A DNA stretch of 9,048 nt from contig JACQUS010000027.1 of NCBI GenBank assembly GCA_016210125.1, positions 1 through 9,048 on the forward strand. Direction: 5' to 3'. The notes beneath the pieces are model-generated. The model had not been told where the DNA came from. It searched no databases and saw nothing but the letters and a program-made list of their open reading frames with translations. Positions 5,495 through 9,048 of the stretch are shown here, piece after piece. The DNA comes from Chloroflexota bacterium (lineage in GTDB: Bacteria > Chloroflexota > UBA6077 > FW602-bin22 > JACQUS01). The position numbers were made by a program, and so were the translations under genes. Position 1 is the first letter of the stretch, and every line of letters starts with the position of its first letter.

Positions 5495-6601
5495 ATGACG
5501 GCGCACGAGGACACGAACGCTGTGGTGGACGCGCTGCGCGCCTGGCTCGGCGCGCTGTCGCTCGGTGAGCCGCTGGCGCACGATGGCCTGGCCGTGTACC
5601 CGGCACGCGCGGGCGACGGCCGGACCTCGCCCCTGCGCTACGCGCTGCTCTGCGAGGCGCTAGCCAGCGGGCAAGCAGTAGTGAGTGAGAAGCGTACGCC
5701 GACGGTGCCCACGCTGGAGATCGAGAACCATGGCGACACGCCGGTGCTCATCCTGAGCGGCGAAGAGGTGGTCGGCGGGCTGCAGAACCGCATCGTGAGC
5801 ACGACGGCGCTGCTGCCGCCGCGCACGGCGTGGGACATCGGCGTGCTGTGCGTCGAGGCCGGGCGCTGGCACCCGCGGCCGCCGACGACCCCCGAGGACG
5901 CCGAGGTGCTCCAGCCCCCGGCCGAGGATCGCTTCGGTCGCCCGACCGGGCGCAGGGCTGACGAGCCGGTCGGCGGCACGGCCTTCCGCTACGGGGGCAA
6001 GGAGGCGCAGTCGCTGCGACGCGCGCGCCACGACTGGGTGCCTGACCACGCCGGCCGGCTGACCTCCCCCGTTGACCAGCCGGCCCAGTGGGCCGCCCTC
6101 GCCGCGATCGAGGCGCGCGCCGGCGTGCAGTCGCCGACAGGGGCTATGCGCGACGTCTACCACGCGCGCGCCGATCGGCTGGCGGCGTTCCTCGCGGCCT
6201 TGCCCTATGCCGACGGCGCGCTCGGCATGGTCGTCGGCATCGGCGGCCAGGTCGTCGGCGCTGACCTCTTCGACCAGGCGCACAGCGCGGCGGTGCTGTG
6301 GGCCACGCTCGTGGAGAGCTACGCGCTCGACGCGCTGGACGAGCCCGCATCCGGCCCGCTCCAGCCCGACGAGGCGCGCCGCTTCGTGGCCCGCGCCGCG
6401 GCCGGCGAGGCGCAGGTGGCACCGAGCCTCGGCCTGGGAACCGACGTGCGGCTCGTCGAGGAGCTCGTGACCGGCCAATCCCTTGTCCATGACGCGGTCC
6501 CGGCATACACGGCGCTCTACCGGCGCACGCGTCTCGCGGGCCCCGGGCGCTTCCGCGTGCAGCGCTTCAGCGGCCGGCGGCGGCGCCAGCTCGGCGGGTA
6601 G
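5495..6601 (+). CDS. ARPP-1 (DUF6569-type) domain protein of unknown function
   Basis: 368 residues with no signal peptide or membrane segment, so probably cytoplasmic. The N-terminal half matches my memory of the ARPP-1 family: an early LGALSLGEPLAHDGLAVYP (18-36), LLCEALASGQAVVSE (51-65), then VPTLEIENHGDTPVLILSGE (71-90), EVVGGLQNRIV (91-101) and CVEAGRWHPR (119-128). Known members share the pattern 'ENxGDxPVLLLxGEEL.GAKQNR.....LVP......CVEAGRW'. A variable Arg/Pro-rich stretch (about 130-190) separates this from a C-terminal half with a hydrophobic core (GALGMVVGIGGQVVGADLF, 241-259). The family name reflects association with ADP-ribosylglycohydrolase and rhodanese/phosphatase domains; no enzymatic activity is established to my knowledge. 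I chose ATG 5495 for its SD GGGAGG (5483-5488); the frame is open farther upstream, but that part overlaps the Lon-like gene and is composition-driven. Confidence 0.82.
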   Translation: MTAHEDTNAVVDALRAWLGALSLGEPLAHDGLAVYPARAGDGRTSPLRYALLCEALASGQAVVSEKRTPTVPTLEIENHGDTPVLILSGEEVVGGLQNRIVSTTALLPPRTAWDIGVLCVEAGRWHPRPPTTPEDAEVLQPPAEDRFGRPTGRRADEPVGGTAFRYGGKEAQSLRRARHDWVPDHAGRLTSPVDQPAQWAALAAIEARAGVQSPTGAMRDVYHARADRLAAFLAALPYADGALGMVVGIGGQVVGADLFDQAHSAAVLWATLVESYALDALDEPASGPLQPDEARRFVARAAAGEAQVAPSLGLGTDVRLVEELVTGQSLVHDAVPAYTALYRRTRLAGPGRFRVQRFSGRRRRQLGG

Positions 6602-6645
6602 AGCCTCGCCGTCGCGCCCAGCCGCGCCGGCGCAGCAGCGGGCAG

Positions 6646-6664
6646 CGCAGGTCCCGCGCCTGCG
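6646..6664. other. Small stem-loop after the ARPP-1 gene
   Basis: cgcagg (6646-6651) pairs with cctgcg (6659-6664) around loop tcccgcg, 45 nt after the ARPP-1 stop. It has no T-run. It may be a transcript-end structure or chance in GC-rich DNA. Confidence 0.25.
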
Positions 6665-6762
6665 GCCGTGGCTCCGCTGCACCGCGCGCCCGGCGCGGCG
6701 ACGTGCTGCGTTAAGCTGGTTCTCACTGGAGATGGCGACCACCGCGGGATGAGCATGCGGGA

Positions 6763-6789
6763 CTCCAGAGGGGCTTTGCCCCTCTGGAG
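6763..6789. terminator. Perfect 12-bp palindrome between convergent genes, possible bidirectional terminator
   Basis: ctccagaggggc (6763-6774) and gcccctctggag (6778-6789) are exact reverse complements around a TTT loop. The position, between the convergent ARPP-1 and aconitase genes, suits a bidirectional transcription end. Neither side has a T-run, so Rho-independent termination would be atypical. The direct repeat ctggagatgg occurs at 6726-6735 and again at 6784-6793, overlapping the right arm, so the block may be a dispersed repeat. The rest of the gap 6602-6838 shows no gene. Confidence 0.55.
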
Positions 6790-6838
6790 ATGGTTCTGGA
6801 GGCGGGGTGGAGCCTCCCCTCGGTTGGCTTTGCTCAGC

Positions 6839-9048
<2,210 letters not shown>

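Noticed and set aside
4000..5514. 504-codon open frame on the minus strand opposite the 3' half of the Lon-like gene
   Set aside because: Same reason: it is a composition shadow of the protease domain codons, crosses into the intergenic hairpins, and lacks family motifs.
5660..6742. 360-codon open frame on the minus strand opposite the ARPP-1 gene
   Set aside because: No domain is recognisable and its composition is typical of a reverse-frame shadow; the plus-strand frame carries the conserved family pattern.

Overview
The window is very GC-rich bacterial DNA with dense coding on both strands, GTG as well as ATG starts, and clear Shine-Dalgarno sequences. It has no rRNA, tRNA or CRISPR array. 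The mix of genes, a c-di-AMP (ydaO/yuaA-class) riboswitch, and intergenic palindromes of the 'gattcttcg...ctcagaatc' type suggest a Chloroflexota-like bacterium. A high-GC Gram-positive is the main alternative. This placement is an inference and no marker gene settles it.

Layout. Positions 1-360 hold no intact gene. They carry a pair of inverted palindromic repeats (6-83) and the decayed remnant of an IS transposase (minus strand, about 141-323). A 12-TM major facilitator exporter runs on the minus strand (361-1620). Its 5' leader (1621 to about 1835) contains a well-conserved c-di-AMP riboswitch (1680-1786), preceded by an extended -10 promoter and a stem-loop at the predicted transcript start. 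From this divergent region the plus strand carries a crotonase-fold enoyl-CoA hydratase/isomerase (1981-2772). Only 12 nt later comes an 813-residue Lon-like AAA+ serine protease (2785-5226), probably in the same operon. A structured gap of 268 nt leads to an ARPP-1 (DUF6569-type) domain protein (5495-6601). Convergent to it, a long 3' part of aconitase A (acnA, 6839-9048) enters from the right edge on the minus strand. The convergent gap contains a perfect 12-bp palindrome.

How they fit together. Aconitase (TCA cycle) and the crotonase (acyl-CoA metabolism) are central metabolism, and the Lon-like protein is protein quality control. The most notable item is regulatory: a second-messenger riboswitch that appears to govern a drug/metabolite exporter rather than the more usual potassium, osmolyte or cell-wall genes. 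The sequence between aptamer and start codon contains alternative pairings that could hide or expose the ribosome binding site. I see no complete novel defence or mobile system. The ARPP-1 gene is the least characterised protein here.
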